DNA of 64,000 bases from Lantana camara. Taxonomy: Eukaryota > Streptophyta > Magnoliopsida > Lamiales > Verbenaceae. The stretch covers positions 10,887,001-10,951,000 of the forward strand of contig CM074865.1 in NCBI GenBank assembly GCA_037501455.1. Reading direction: 5' to 3'. The notes beneath the pieces are model-generated. The model had not been told where the DNA came from. It searched no databases and saw nothing but the letters and a program-made list of their open reading frames with translations. Shown piece by piece: positions 41,316-54,430 of the stretch (position 1 is the first letter of the stretch; the number at the start of each line of letters is the position of its first letter). The position numbers were made by a program, and so were the translations under genes.

Positions 41316-44300
41316 TGTAATAGCCCGGTTCGGGGCCTGGTCGTAAACGGTAAGCTAAGGGTATCGAAAGAGCGTTTATAGACCTTGATCCATATTTAAA
41401 ATATTTCATACATTGCATCTCTAAGTGAAATACGTGCTCTTTTCTGATATTATGATATTTCGAGGGAAAGTCGGCACTAAAACCCTAAAGTACTATTCAT
41501 TTCCCGAACCACCCATGCCCCGTTTTGTCAATGGAATTTTGAAGGATCAAAACTCATGATTTTTTTTTAATCATTTAAACTTGTTTCCCAAGTCCCGAAA
41601 ACCTTTCATGAGTTTTTGAAGCAATTTAGGATTTTCTTAAAAAATATATATATAAAATTATTATTTATCGTCGAAATGAACTTTTGATCGGTACACCATT
41701 TGCCCCTCAATATTATACTTAAAATGACCCTTGAATAATTTCATGAATTTTGATATGCTTTTCAAACCCTAATTCCGACCCTAGCTCGAGTAGTAAACGA
41801 AAACGTTTAACAAATAAGTTACTATTCATTTCAAGAATTAGAACTTTTAAACAGTACATCCGATTTTGACGTATGAGTAGTCGTTTCGAAGGTAATTTTA
41901 TTTTCCGGGCTTTAGACACTTTTTCCTCTTTCAAAACTCGACGTTTGGATGTGAAATTACCTAAAAACCATTTCTTTACCATTTTATAATTAAATTTTGA
42001 ATGAATTGAATTATTTTGACGAGACGAATTCAACGGTAAAAGCCTTTTTCGCTAATTCTCAAAGTCAAGGATCAAATTAAGCTTTTCAAACCAAACTTTT
42101 ACTCAATTGAAGTTCTTTCAGAATCCTAAGCGTGATATTTGATTTTACGTTATAATCTTTCATGTAAGATTAATCATTTACCTGAATTCTTTTTCTGATA
42201 AGGGTGATCCTTCTTGAGCAATGTTCTTTCTTATCAATTATGTGATTTATTACTTGAACTCGATCATGCTTTCATGATGTATTATGGTATTAATGATTAT
42301 CAGATTTTACCATGAGATTTCGTTACATGTTATGACATGCTTGACGTTTGGATGTGAAATTACCTAAAAACCATTTCTTTACCATTTTATAATTAAATTT
42401 TGAAAGCATTGAATTATTTTTCAAAATTACAAAAGTTACCCCGAATTCTCTCGGTTTTCTTGAAAATTACAAAGTAACCCCACCAATCACTATAAATACG
42501 GCATGACTGGCTCATTTTTCGTTGCGCAATCTCTCTCTCCTTCTGACAGTGTCTTTGTTAGGTAAGTCTTCTTTCTTTCTTTTATCTTTTATATTATTTT
42601 GTATATGAATATTTATATTATTATAGGTCTAGCTTTAGTATTAGAATATTAAATTAGGTAGACATGGGTGCATTGATTTACGTGTGCATATTGTGACAAA
42701 TATTATAAATGCATGTCTCTGTATTATTTTAATTGATCAACTGAGTATGTGATCGGTAGATAAGAATGCATTAATTATATTGATGCGTGTTTAGTGCGAA
42801 TTTTGTTGGTTTTGCATAAATAAATTTGATAATGATTGAATATTAACTATAGAATTAGGAATACATGCATTAATAACGTGTGCATGTTTATGGTATTAAC
42901 TAGTAAGGTTCTGTATCAAATTTTTATGATGATTACCATTAAATAAGTCTTTAATTACGTGATTAGTTAATGTTAATTAAATATTGTCAATTGAGATTAG
43001 GATTTATTAATTGATGTTAATTAAATATGAATAGTTAAGATTAATGTTTATTAATTAATATTAATTAAGCATTGTTAACCCCGGTTAGTATTATTAGGTT
43101 TTGATTAATGTTAATTAAACCTAATTAGTTGAGGTTAGTGAATATTCAGTTTTAATTAATGATAATTAATCGTGATTAGTAAATAATTAGTGATGATTAG
43201 TAATTATTAGTTTTAATTGTTCCATGATTGATTAATTGTAAATTTGTAACTCTAACCAATTGAGATATGTTATGTTTATACGTATAATATACGAGCACGA
43301 ATTTGATCTCTTTATGTATAAATACGGTATATATATTTTTGTATAAATACCTAGTGTATTTTAAATAAATACTTAAGTATTTTCTTATAAATACTAAATG
43401 TGTTTCCGTATAAATACTAAACGTATTTTCGTACAAATACAGTATAAATACCGTATACTTGAATAGTAACTTTGACCATTGACTCTGACTTTATATCAAC
43501 GGACTCGTTTTGACGAGATGAATTCAACGGTAAAAGCCTTTTTCGCTAATTCTCAAAGTCAGGGAACAAATTAAGCTTTTCAAAAGAAACTCTTACTCAA
43601 TTGAAGTTGTTTCAGAATCCTAAGCGTGATATTTGATTTTATGTTATAATTTTTCATGTAAAATTAATCATTTACCTGAATTCTTTTTCTGATAAGGGTG
43701 ATCCTTCTTGAGCAATGTTCTTTCTTATAAATTATGTGATTTATTACTTGAACTCGATCATGCTTTCATGATGTATTATGGTATTAATGATTATCAGATT
43801 TTACCATGAGATTTCGTTACATGTTATGACATGCTTCGATAAAGTTTTGTCCTGATCATATGATATCATTATATGCTATTGAATGTTTTGAGGTGGTTTC
43901 AACGTGCTTCTGTGACTATATGGTTTGAGGATAGAAAACTTATAGTTATTCACCACTTTCAGGTGAAGTTTAGATATACTGAGGCTCCGGTATTATTGCA
44001 TAATACCATTTTCTATAGGTGAGGTTTAAATCTATTTTCAACTGGAACCATGAAAATATGTATGTATGCAAAACATTTGAAAACCATCCCTAAAGGTTTT
44101 TAAGATCCTTGTTTTCAAAGATAAATGTTTCCCTTCTTAGGGCACTGTTTCATTTTAAAGATACTATGTTTTGTTTAAAGATAATGTTTTCTAGTATTCC
44201 ATTTGTTTAATGCTGTACCGTTTTGATTAACGATCAATGAGTAATGTTTTAGAGTTTTGTTCTGATCAACGTTTAGTTTCTGGATTTTGTGTGCTTTAAG

Positions 44301-45312
44301 CACTTCTGAAATTTTGGACAATGCAAGCTTTGGATATACTGTTTTGTTGGGCCCTGACGGTATGGTTAATTAGTAGACTGGGAGGCGTGAGCCAATGACT
44401 ACTATGATACTGACCGTCGTACAGACCTTGATGATGGTTTAATTGGAGGTTGGTTACTCCACATCGAATGTCGGGAGAGGTGGATGTAATTGCTCCCATT
44501 CCTGTTTACGTCACCGCGGGGTAGCTCCCTGGGCACGACAACTAGAGGAAGAAGGATGGTGCATGTGATTATGGGTATCGGGATCCTAACCGGTCTTGAT
44601 ACCAACTCTGTTAATGTTTTGGGGAGTAAAGGTTAGAGAACACCTAGCTTGCGGGCAAATTCTGTTTTTAAAGACTGGTTCATATTTTGAAAAATATACC
44701 CAATACCTTATTCCCGTTTTGTAAAGTATATATGAACCGAAAACTCTGATGTGTGCGCATGTGTGTGTGCTTTCTTGGAAATCCTGTTCCAAGGTAATGT
44801 TTTGAAGTTCCATTATGAAATAAAGTGTTAAAGTAAAGTTTTGAAATTCAGTATTAAAGTACCGTTTTGAAGTAAAACCTTTTCTGAAAAGTCTAAAGTT
44901 TTAAGTATTTATATGATTCCAAAGTTATGCCTCACTTAGTCCCTTTGACTAATACCTCTGCCCCATTTTCTAACCTCATGGTTTCAGGTTCTGCGTTTGC
45001 TGGTTGGTTGGTACCTTGAAGCATAGGAAATCTTCTGTTGTACTCTTTCGGTCAAGTTCTTTTGAACCATCTTAAATTCCACTCACTTGTTGTTATGTAT
45101 TGTTTTGTTAGGCCTTAATCAGCTTAGTCTCTTGTATCCTTGTTATTGTTTCGAAAAGTTTTAAATTGCCCATATTTCTGCTGAAATGTTTTCTTTTAGT
45201 AATCTGATCCTATAATGTATAGTCCGTTCGCCGGCGTGCCTTTTGGGTGCTAGGCTCCTATTCACTTGAGAGGTATGACGATGCGGGGTTGTGGTACCTT
45301 CGGGGTGCTACA
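41316..45312 (+). repeat. 3' LTR of the gypsy chromovirus (3997 bp)
   Basis: TGTAATAGCCCGG to GGGGTGCTACA, followed by the pentamer CTTTT. A TATA-like TATAAATACGG lies at about 42491, followed by a CT-rich stretch. It is enlarged by an internal duplication: a 60-bp block at 41941-42000 recurs at 42344-42403, and a 329-bp block at 42014-42342 recurs at 43508-43836. Confidence 0.85.
42014..43836 (+). repeat. Internal duplication inside the gypsy LTR
   Basis: The block 42014-42342 (TTTTGACGAGACGAATTCAA...) and 43508-43836 are both 329 bp and differ at only about a dozen sites. With the identical 60-bp block at 41941 and 42344, the arrangement reads X-Y-X-Z-Y, best explained by a tandem duplication of X-Z-Y followed by loss of Z from the first copy. 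Confidence 0.85.
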
Positions 45313-45317
45313 CTTTT

Positions 45318-46180
45318 AATTGATTTTCACTAAATAACATTGCCCTATTGACCCCGCTGTGCCATATGTATTGTGCTAAATTTCTTTCATAGCCATGTTA
45401 CAAGCCAAAAGCACAATACGAATTTCCTACCCTTAATTTCTTTTTACCTTGCTTACTCATTTTCTTTTTGGGAATACATTGATATATGTCTAGACTTCCT
45501 TACTCTTGAATTGAAGTGTGAGATTCCAGCCACTATTGAAAGAAAGAATTGAGAAGAGATTAAACAAAATAGAAAAGAGAGAGAAGTTAGAGAGAAAAAG
45601 AAAAAAAAATGAGCAGAACTTGAGTTGAAAAGGAAAAAGCAAGAGAAAAACAAGCGAAAAAAAATGAGAGAGCATGAGTATTGTTGTAGAATTCAATAAA
45701 GAGTTAGGAATTCATTGTAAAAAGGGAGTCTTTTTGGGAAGCAATAAAAGGGAAACACTTTGGGGTTTATTTTAAATGTGTAAGGTTGGTGGTTAGCCTT
45801 TGATTTACTTTTTCCTACCTTGACCCAAGCCTACATTACAAGCTCGAAAGACTTTTCGATCCCGAGTTATTAGTTGATCAAATTAGTGGAGATTAGGGTG
45901 ACGGTGCATTTGAAATTGATGATCGGTTCTTATGCGAAAAATATTAATTAATTTGTCTAATCTTTGTACATTCTTTTGTTCAATTCACACTATACGCGAG
46001 GGTATGATTTTTGTACTAATTGGTTAAATTTTATGTGATTGGGTAATGTGTTTAATTGCCTAGATTCGTTCAGGCGAAAATACGAGGTTCGCTTTGGTGG
46101 ATATGTTTGATGGGGGTGATGTTGCATTGATTTTTATTTCCCTCGAGGACGAGTGAATGGACCAGAGGGGGGGGGGGATT
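45318..46180 (+). mobile_element. 3' untranslated end of a second gypsy-type element
   Basis: No coding frame is credible. A strong polypurine run, CAGAGGGGGGGGGGATT, ends at 46180 and is followed by TGTTAGCATGC, an LTR-like start, so this is the 3' end of an LTR element whose body lies left of the chromovirus insertion or is lost. The phrases CATGTTACAAGCC and TACATTACAAGCTCG occur about 430 bp apart. The element family (Athila/Tat-like) is a guess from style only. Confidence 0.5.
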
Positions 46181-46482
46181 TGTTAGCATGCATTATCCTC
46201 GTATATTTGTGAGTTTGTAACCCCGCTTAGTGCTTTAATTGATATTAATTTGGAAAATATTAAATCTTTGTTGTCTTTAATTTAGAATTGAGACCCGGAG
46301 ACGAAATTGAAGCAAACTCGATCAATTTGATGAGGAAATTCATGCAATGGGCGGATCCCTTTGGATACATGAGTTTAGCCGTGGCTGGGCAAGATTTAAT
46401 GCAGCGTATGTGCATGAAGATTGGTCATTTTGAAGTAATGGTGATTTTTGGAATCATGTATGCATGCACGTAGCTGTGAAGG
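46181..46482 (+). repeat. LTR of the second gypsy-type element, first part
   Basis: Starts TGTTAGCATGCATTATCC directly after the polypurine run. Interrupted at 46482 by a solo LTR and apparently continued at 49161. Confidence 0.5.
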
Positions 46483-49160
46483 TGTAACGACCCAATTTCC
46501 AGACACTCAGGTACGCTCGACACGTGTGAGTTTCGAGCGTTAGGATTTTATTTTATTATTCTCATTTATTCAATTTATACGTGTTATATTAATTCTATAT
46601 ATTGTATTTCGACATGATTACTTGAAAATATATGAAATACGTGACAACTTGAGAATTATTTTACATATTGAATTCATTATTATGTGAGTTAATTGTCGAG
46701 TGTATTTTAATTGCTTAATTGTCCTTAAATGCTCATCCATTTTAATTTAAGGACTAAATTGCATGAAAATCTTGTGAACTAAATTGATCATTTCCAAACC
46801 TTTTATCCTTAATTGCATAACTTATAGAACTTGGAGGATTTAATCACAAATACTACATTTTTCCCCAAAATATATCGTTATATGCATCTCTTCCATACTC
46901 TTCATTCATTTTCATCAAAAATCATTCCCATATTTGCTCTCTCTTCACCGAACCAAACCATGAAGAAGGAAACGGGAGATTTTATTGATTTCATTCAAGT
47001 TTTCCAAGGAAATTACATGTTGTGGAGCTCAATCATCCATTTCCCTCGTCTTCTTCCATTTATTTTCATTCCAAGGTATATATGATTATATATGTGATTT
47101 CTTGATAATATTTCTTGAAGCTAGGGTTAGTGTTTAAGCTTGCTAGCTTGATTAGTTTATGTTGGAAGCATGATTCTAGGCTTTAAACTTGATTTGGTGC
47201 TCGGATTCTTGAGATTTAGGAAGATATGTAATGAGTTTTTATATGAATGAAATGTGATGATTCTTGGAATTAAAGCATGAAACAAGTGTTTATATTGGTT
47301 TTTATTATACTTTAAGCATGGATATAAGTTTCCTTCATGAAGTCCTGCATTGGAGATTGAATTACGAAGTGTTTTATGGAGATTTGATTGTGTTCGAGCT
47401 TTCCCCTGTTTTGCTGCTCTGCTTCTGTATCTTCTGCGTAATGGGAACGGCCCTTCCCATTCCCTTCGTATTTGGGGAACGGCCCTTCCCATGTTTTGAA
47501 TTATGTGCAGGGCGGGAGGATGGGAACGACTATTCCCGTTTTGGCTTGTAAGCCGGAACGGCCGTTCCCATCTTCGGGGAGCAACTTCGGGGAGCTGTGA
47601 ACGACCCTTCCCATTTTGAACTAAGGGCAGGAACGGCCGTTCCCAGGCCTCTGGAGAGGCAGAAACATTCTGCATAAAAATGAAAGTTTGGAATTTAATT
47701 CCAATGGTTTATTTGACCCCAAATTGTGTTTATATGATCAATTACATGTCATAACATGATACTTATATGCTACATTGTTCATTACACGATAGCTCGTTGT
47801 GTGATCATGTCGTGCATCATATTTGGTACCATTGTCAAGTATTGTCTCACGAATGCATATATGTTCCGTTTTCTTGTCCAGTTCTTCTCCAGGGAGGAGA
47901 TTGTCGAGCATGAGCACGTTCACGCATCCATGAGTCGTCGTGTCGCCTGTCAGGTGAGGTTTAATTCTAGTTACATAGAACCTATGCAACCCTTACGGGA
48001 CCTTTCGACCAAAAAGGTATTTATACTTATAGTTTTCCATGAAAACACTTATGATTACAAGCAAGTCATTTTAATGCAAGCAAGTCATGTTCATGAAAAG
48101 CAAGCAAGCCATGTACCTTGCATGTTTTAGGCGAGTAGCATGATCGTTCACGTTGGGCCCGAAGGTAGTAGCTTGAGCCAACCGAGAAAAAAAGGGCTGA
48201 CGGGTAACTCTCGCGCTATCCTCACCAAATTGGGATGACCCCTGAATCCGCTAGGAGATTAGTGGAGGAAGGAGTTTCGGGCTTAGGGATTCATGTACCC
48301 TCTGCTCAACACGTCGTGGATGGTGAAGGATAGCTACCTTCCCATCATTGGAGGGAGAAGGAGAATGGGGATGGGTCCGGCACCACGGATTGTCCTCGGG
48401 TTATTGCATGATTTTCATTCCTTGAATGTCTTACTTGATTACACTATCGCACGATTGCACGGTAATTGAATTGCATGATCACCTAATGATTAACAATCAA
48501 GCAAGCATGTTTCATGTACATTTGGAGTAAGGTTGGAGATTGCCCTTACTGGCCGGGGCTATGAATTGAATGCATGAAAATGATCAAGTATTTAATATTG
48601 ACAGTTGTATTATCGGGCAAATATATCTTATTATGGAACTTATATGTTTATCTTTTATAAAACTTTACCCGAGAATATAGCTTGCATGTTAACTGCGCAA
48701 ATATCTATTTAAACCCCTCACTCGGTCTTCACAGACTAACGCCTCCACCTTTCAGGTTATTGCAGGTGCACGCTAGGCTGGAAGTGAGTCGAGTCCAGTT
48801 CTTGTAGTCGAGTCAGGCACGGTGCATGTTATTTGATTATTTATGGTTGCATATGAAACTATTGTAAATGTTATTTGTTATGTATTTTAGGAGATGATTA
48901 TGTATTGATATGTGAACTAGTATACGAGTTACTTGACAAATGATCAATGTTATAGCATGCTAGTAGTGATAGTTCTTATTGAACAGGTTATGCTTCCGCT
49001 TTATTTCTATTGCATGTATGAGTTAGTCCCGCCTAACTTGTCGTTTTATTTTTATTGTCACCCGTTCGCTGTAGGTTGGTTCATGTACGGACCATCCATT
49101 TCATGTGTGGATCGGCTTGCGGTGTGGGGGTGTGGCATCTCCACGTGTAGGGGTGCTACA
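46483..49160 (+). repeat. Solo LTR of a chromovirus-like gypsy element (2678 bp)
   Basis: TGTAACGACCC...GGGGTGCTACA has the same kind of ends as the LTR at 41316-45312 and similar unstructured interior text. Flanking pentamers are GAAGG and GAAAG (4 of 5 match). No internal coding region or partner LTR is present, so it is the product of recombination between two LTRs. Open frames within (for example 47157-47675) show no family features. Confidence 0.75.
47443..47656. repeat. Six copies of a palindromic GGAACGGCCGTTCC-like motif
   Basis: Within the solo LTR, GGGAACGGCCCTTCCCA or variants occur at about 47443, 47475, 47522, 47554, 47598 and 47630. Two copies are perfect palindromes (GGAACGGCCGTTCC). 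The spacing is irregular, about 32-47 bp. Confidence 0.85.
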
Positions 49161-49660
49161 GAAAGAGCTTATTTGCTTTGAATTTAAGATGGGCTTGGGC
49201 ATCTTGTTTAAATGGGCCATATATGCTGCCCATGGAATTAATTTAATTAAAAAGCCATCAATTAGGTTTTTGGAGTGGCCTTGACATCCTGTTAGTGGGC
49301 CTGCGCATAATCCTTGGAAAATAATTAGAATGGCCGAGACTTTGTGAAGACTTGGAATTAAAGTACGAAACAAAGCCCAATTTGGATTATAATTGGGAGT
49401 TTTGGAGGGCACGAAATTGGCAGCAGTTGGGGGTAGCTTTATATACCATTTGGAGACAATCTTTGGGACTTCTCACGCAGCAATATTTTGAGAGTTCACA
49501 CAGCAGCAGTTGGAGTTGGGAGGCAGCAGCTCTTGAAGACTTCCGAGAGCATCGAAATTAATTCTTCTCTTTACTTTAATTAGTTTATGCTCTTGAATTA
49601 TTTTATGTTTTTGGACATGATTTTCATGAGTAGCTAAACCATTGTCGTTTAAACTATTAT
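49161..49660 (+). repeat. LTR of the second gypsy-type element, second part
   Basis: Continues after the solo LTR. It contains a TATA-like CTTTATATACC at about 49437 and a CAGCAG-rich stretch, compatible with a U3/R region. The right end is not defined because the degenerate repeat array starts at 49661. Confidence 0.45.
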
Positions 49661-51835
49661 GGGTTCGTTTCACCTATTTCTCGACCTGTTCAACCTATTT
49701 ATGACTCGTTTGACCCTTTTTGGGCCCGTTTCACCTTTTTTCGACTTATTCGACCTATTTATAACCTATTTTGGGTCCATTTCACTAATTTTTTGATCTG
49801 TTCAGCCTATTTATTACTTGTTTGACCTATTTGAGGCCCGTTTCGCTCGTTTTTCAACCTATTCGATCTACTTATGGCTCGTTTCACCCGTTTTAGACCG
49901 TTTCACCCATTTTTCAACCTGATCGATCCATTTTGGACTCGTTTGACACATTTAGGACCTGTTTCACCCAATTTTTGACATGTTCGACCTATTTTAGACC
50001 CATTTGATTCATTTTTTTACTTGTTCAACTCCTTGTGGACTTATTTGACCCATTTTGAACTAGTTTCACTTATTTTTCATTTTATTCGATTTATTTTTGA
50101 CCCGCGTTTGACACTTTAGATCTAAACAGGTTCAATGGATCCAAACGGGTCCAATGAATCCAAAATATATAAATAGATCCAAATTGGAATTATTTGGATC
50201 CATTGGACCCATTGAACCCATTTGAAACTATTTGGACCCATTTGAATCTAGTTGGATCCATTTTACCCATTTTGGATCAATTCAACCCATTTGGATCCAT
50301 TTTACCTATTTTGGATATATTTGACCTGTTTTTATCTATTTTACCCATTTTGAATCAATTCGACCCGTTTTGATCCATTTTATCCATTTTGGATTCATTT
50401 GACTATTTGGATTCATCTTACTATTTTGGATACATTCGATCCATTTTGATCCATTTTACTCATTTTAGTCCAATTGGACGCATTTAGATCTAAGATCCAT
50501 TTTTGCCATTTTGGATCCATTGGATCTGTTTGAATTTATTTTACACCGTTTGGATCCATTGGACCCATTTGAGTCCATTGAACCCGGATCTAGTAGGGAT
50601 GGCAACGAGCCGAGCCTTGGCCTTTTTTTTCTGGCTCGAGCTCGGCTTTACCAAGGCTTGGGGCAGGCTCGTCCATAATATATTATTTTTGATAAAAAAA
50701 TTAGTTTTTTTAATAATTTAATATATTTTTATATATAACAATATATATTAAATGAATATATATAATAAATATATTACTTTTTTATTCATTTTGTATAAAA
50801 TTTAATAAATATATATATAATATTATATATTAATAAAATATTTACATATATATAAATTAAAATATTATTTTTTTAATTAAATAGATAGGCTCACGAGCCA
50901 CGAGCCAAGACTCAAAGGGCTTGAGTTCGGACTTGGCTCGGCTTGGCTTGCGAGCCGGCTCGACTCGTTATCATCCCTATTTAGATCTAAAGTGTCAAAA
51001 ACGGGTCTAAAACAAATCGAATAGAATGAAAAATAGGTGAAACTAGTTCAAAATGGGTTAAGTAAGTGCAAAATTAGTTGAACAAGTAAAAAGAACGAAT
51101 CAAATGGGTCTAAAATAGGTCGAACATGTTAAAAATTGGTTGAAAGAGGTCCTGAATGACCAAACGGGTCTGAAATGGATCGAACAGGTTGAAAAATGGG
51201 TGGAACGAGTCATAAATAAGTCGAATATATGGAAAAACTGGTGAAATGGACCAAAATGGGTTAAACGAGTCAAAAATATGTTGAACATGTTAAAAAAAAC
51301 AGGTGAAACGGGCCAAAAACGGGTCAAACGAGTCTGAAATAGGTCGAAGAGGTCGAAAAATAGGTGAAACGAGTCCAAAACGGGTCATAAATAGGTTAAA
51401 TAAGTCGAAAAAAGATGAAACGGGCCCAAAACAAGTCACAAATAGGTTGAACAGATCGAGAAATGAGTGAAACGGACCAAAAATGGATCAAACGAGTCAT
51501 AAATAGGTCGAACAAGTCAAAAAAAATGGGTGAAATAGGCCCAAAACGGGTCAAACGAGTTTAATATAGGTTGAAAAGGTTGAAAAGCGAGTAAAACTGG
51601 CCTAAAATGGGTCAAACAAATTATAAATAGGTCGAACAAGTCAAAAAACGGGGTGAAACGAGCAAAAAACGGGGGAAACGAGTCTAAAATAAGTCAAACT
51701 TGGTAAAAACGGGCCGAAACAGGTCAAACGAGTTTAAAATTGATCAAAACGGATCGAAAAGCGAAAAAACGAGCCCAAAATTATCCAAACGGTCAAACGT
51801 GTTCAAAACATGAAAAAAGGGTTGTAAATAGTATT
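49661..51835. repeat. Large foldback built of degenerate short repeats
   Basis: The left arm (49661-50125) is a degenerate array of phrases such as GACCCGTTTCACC, TTCGACCTATTT and ACTCGTTTGACC. The right arm (50981 to about 51835) is the inverted counterpart (GGTGAAACGGGCC, AAATAGGTCGAAC, GGGTCAAACGAGT). The inner ends are the palindrome TTAGATCTAA at 50116-50125 and 50981-50990, followed by mirrored text (TTTGACACTTTAGATCTAA on the left). The loop holds a second degenerate array of GGATCCATTTTACCCATTTT-like units (50130-50590) and a MITE. No coding frame is credible. Confidence 0.85.
50594..50979. mobile_element. MITE in the loop of the foldback (hAT-like candidate)
   Basis: Ends TAGGGATGGCAACGAG and CTCGTTATCATCCCTA are inverted copies. 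Inside each end are GC-rich GAGCCGAGCC / GGCTCG words, and the middle is very AT-rich. No target duplication is clear: the flanks are GGATCTAG and TTTAGATC. Confidence 0.7.
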
Positions 51836-54157
51836 AATGATAAAAAATGTATTGGTAAAGGGTAATTGACAAAAAAATATATATATATATATTAATGAAG
51901 GGTATATTGGGTATTTATGCAAAAAGTGTTAATGAAAGGTATATTGGATATTTATGCACTTGGATTGAAAATGAACCCACTAAAAATTCATTATTGAAGC
52001 AATTAATAAACCATCAAAACCCATCATAACCAATTAAAATTCATTAAAAACTTAAACCATTAAAATACAACCCATTTTGAAATCAAACCATTTAAACTCA
52101 ACTAGGCCCAACCTATTTTGTCACTCCGAAATTCAAACGTATGATTAATTGGTCTTAACAGAAGTTAGTTTTACTTAATAGCCCATCTGTAGATTAAGTG
52201 ATGTTACGTATTCTTAGTAATCAAACACGTCCTAGCAATATTTGCAGTCCTATAAACGAGAGTTAGCATTTTCATCATTTGTCTTCAGTCGATCCTGCTT
52301 TCTCTTTTCTTAAGACAACATAATTTGATACTACAATGATATAGTAACATATATAATTTACTATCAAGCTTAAATGACATGACAAATGATAAATGCTAAA
52401 TTAAGAAAATTATGGGAATTTCTATTCAAGAGTCAAAACTTTGTCGTTGTGAACTTATATCTTTTTGTTCGTTCACTGTTGTTAAATCAGTGCCACCACG
52501 ATGAGAACTGTAAAGACTACCGATAATCAAAGAAATTGTATAGTTCAAAACACTAGCAGGCATGGCATGGGTGGGCCGCTGGTGGGGGCTCCCACCCCCT
52601 TAGTTTTTGCTGCAAGTGGAGATTTTTTTTTTTTTATTTTTTTTTTTACGTACAATTTATTGATAGTTTGAAAAACAGAACCTTGATAATCTAAATTATG
52701 TTGGAAATTTTAATTTGAGAAATTAAATATTATTTTACGAATGAAAATTAATAATAAAATGAAAATGTGTCATCGTGCGGGGAAAAAAGACTCAACAAAA
52801 GGTTATAACCTTTGAATTTGTTTATTTTTTGGACCAAAACTCACACTAGATGGACTTTTATGAATATGTCCTCATTCCATTATAATCAACACAAAATAAT
52901 ATTTATGATCTCTTTCTCTCGTTTTCCTCTTTCATCAGCGGTAAGAATTCTAAATATTTTAAATTAATTCTTTGTTTTCGTAATTTATAATGTTACTGTT
53001 ATGGGAAATAGTTATTGGATTTTGGTAGAGAATTTTCGTAAAATCGTGTGGGCACTAATAGGGGGCTAATTCGTGTCAAGAACAAATAAGCGGCAAACTC
53101 TATGACATAAAAAATATATATATATTTTTAATCATTTTTAATAATGACATACGCATGATGCAAACTATCATTTTTAATAATGATATGTGATGCAAACTTT
53201 CAGATCCACGATATAAAAAAAAAGAAATTATTATTAATCACTTTTAATAATGATACGTGTTGCACATTAACCGAATTGCCTTCCTCCCTCCTTTCACTCT
53301 ATTTTCTTATTCTTCTACATAGTTACGGTTTTATTTATTTTTCTACATTGTCATGGTTTCGTTTGTACTCTAAGGATCCTTTTATAGAAAATATAAACTT
53401 AGCTATGCATTGGGATCTTTTAATAAGACGTGTTACAAAGAGTTCTAATGTTTAGGAGCTCGTCACTATACGAGCTCCTGAGTTCGGGTTTAACCTTATC
53501 CAAACAACTGAACAAGTTGGGCCGTAGGGTGGGATCCATCTGCCATCAATACATATATATATCTCCCGAAATAGAACAAACTAGATAAACCAAACGACAA
53601 AAATCTGCATCCGAAACTTGCATAACGGCCTCCTGCCGCAAAGGTGGTTATAAATAATTCCTTCTATATTTAATACTAGGGTTTTTTAGATCCTGTATTT
53701 TGGTATTTTGGTTGAAATGAGATTCATTTGACTTTCTAAACATGTAATGTAAAGTTGAGATAAATTGCTCATTTTCAAAAAAATAAGTTTTAATACCACC
53801 AAGTGATGAAATTTAACGGTTTCAAAATATGTTAACTTAATCATAGTTTTCATGTTCGAACATCTAGAAACGTAGCTATCATTGATCCAGATCTTTAATT
53901 ATTAGTGTTACGATCCGGTTTAACCCATATAAATGAGCTATAAAAAAAATAAAAAATTTATTTTATCAAAAAATTGATTTACGCTAATTAAGGACCATGG
54001 GTGATTAAGATGAAATATAAAAGAACACATGATTAACTATTAAGGAATAAATTCTTTCTAAAACAAAAGAATAGGGGTCAAAATGTCATGATTTAAGAAG
54101 TCAAGGTGCTTTTAAAATGACATACAATTATATATAAGATAATATTAAGCTTTTAGT
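51836..54157. other. Intergenic DNA
   Basis: No gene supported. Seen here: a short direct repeat of GGTATATTGGGTATTTATGCA (about 51900 and 51940), three echoes of ATCATTTTTAATAATGA (about 53130-53245), and a small hairpin AGGAGCTCGT...ACGAGCTCCT at about 53455-53480. The 91-codon open frame at 53180-53455 is low-complexity and not taken as a gene. Confidence 0.55.
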
Positions 54158-54166
54158 TTTATTTTA

Positions 54167-54430
54167 GGGGAAATTACATCCAGGCCCCCTGTGGTTTGCC
54201 ATAATTATAATTTAGTCCATGCTTTTTCGTTTATTACAAAAACACCCCTATGAACACTGTTCCCAGGGACTTTTTTGTAAAAAATAAAAAAGTGTATGCC
54301 TGATTTTTCCACTATTACGCCAGAGACCCAACTGAAACAGGGTTTATAGGAGTTTTTTTATAATAAATGGAAAGGCAGGGATTAGATTGTAATTATGGCA
54401 AACCTCAGGGGGTCTGGATGTAATTTGCCC
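54167..54430. mobile_element. MITE with 9-bp target duplication (Mutator-type)
   Basis: 264 bp. Ends GGGGAAATTACATCCAGGCC and GGATGTAATTTGCCC are inverted copies, with pairing extending about 60 bp inward (CCCCCTGTGGTTTGCC on the left). The perfect 9-bp direct repeat TTTATTTTA is at 54158-54166 and 54431-54439. No coding capacity. Nine-base duplications are typical of Mutator-like transposition. Confidence 0.88.

Larger units (their letters stand above)
37620..45312 (+). mobile_element. Ty3/gypsy chromovirus, decayed, with long 3' LTR
   Basis: Coding order is protease end, RT, RNase H, integrase, chromodomain-like C-terminus, as in Ty3/gypsy (integrase last). The 3' LTR runs TGTAATAGCCCGG...GGGGTGCTACA (41316-45312). 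At 37620 the same TGTAATAGCCCGG appears, and the pentamer CTTTT precedes 37620 and follows 45312, so these look like the two ends of one insertion whose 5' LTR and gag were mostly deleted. Many stops and frame changes show it is dead. Confidence 0.85.

Noticed and set aside
45453..45696. Phe/Leu/Ser-rich minus-strand frames
   Set aside because: Antisense of an AG-rich low-complexity stretch in a retrotransposon end.
47157..47675. 172-codon minus-strand frame with repeated ERPF-like words
   Set aside because: The repeats come from the GGAACGGCC motif cluster inside a solo LTR.
50503..50721. 72-codon plus-strand frame
   Set aside because: Made of the GGATCCATT repeat array and the MITE end; Trp/Leu-rich by repetition.
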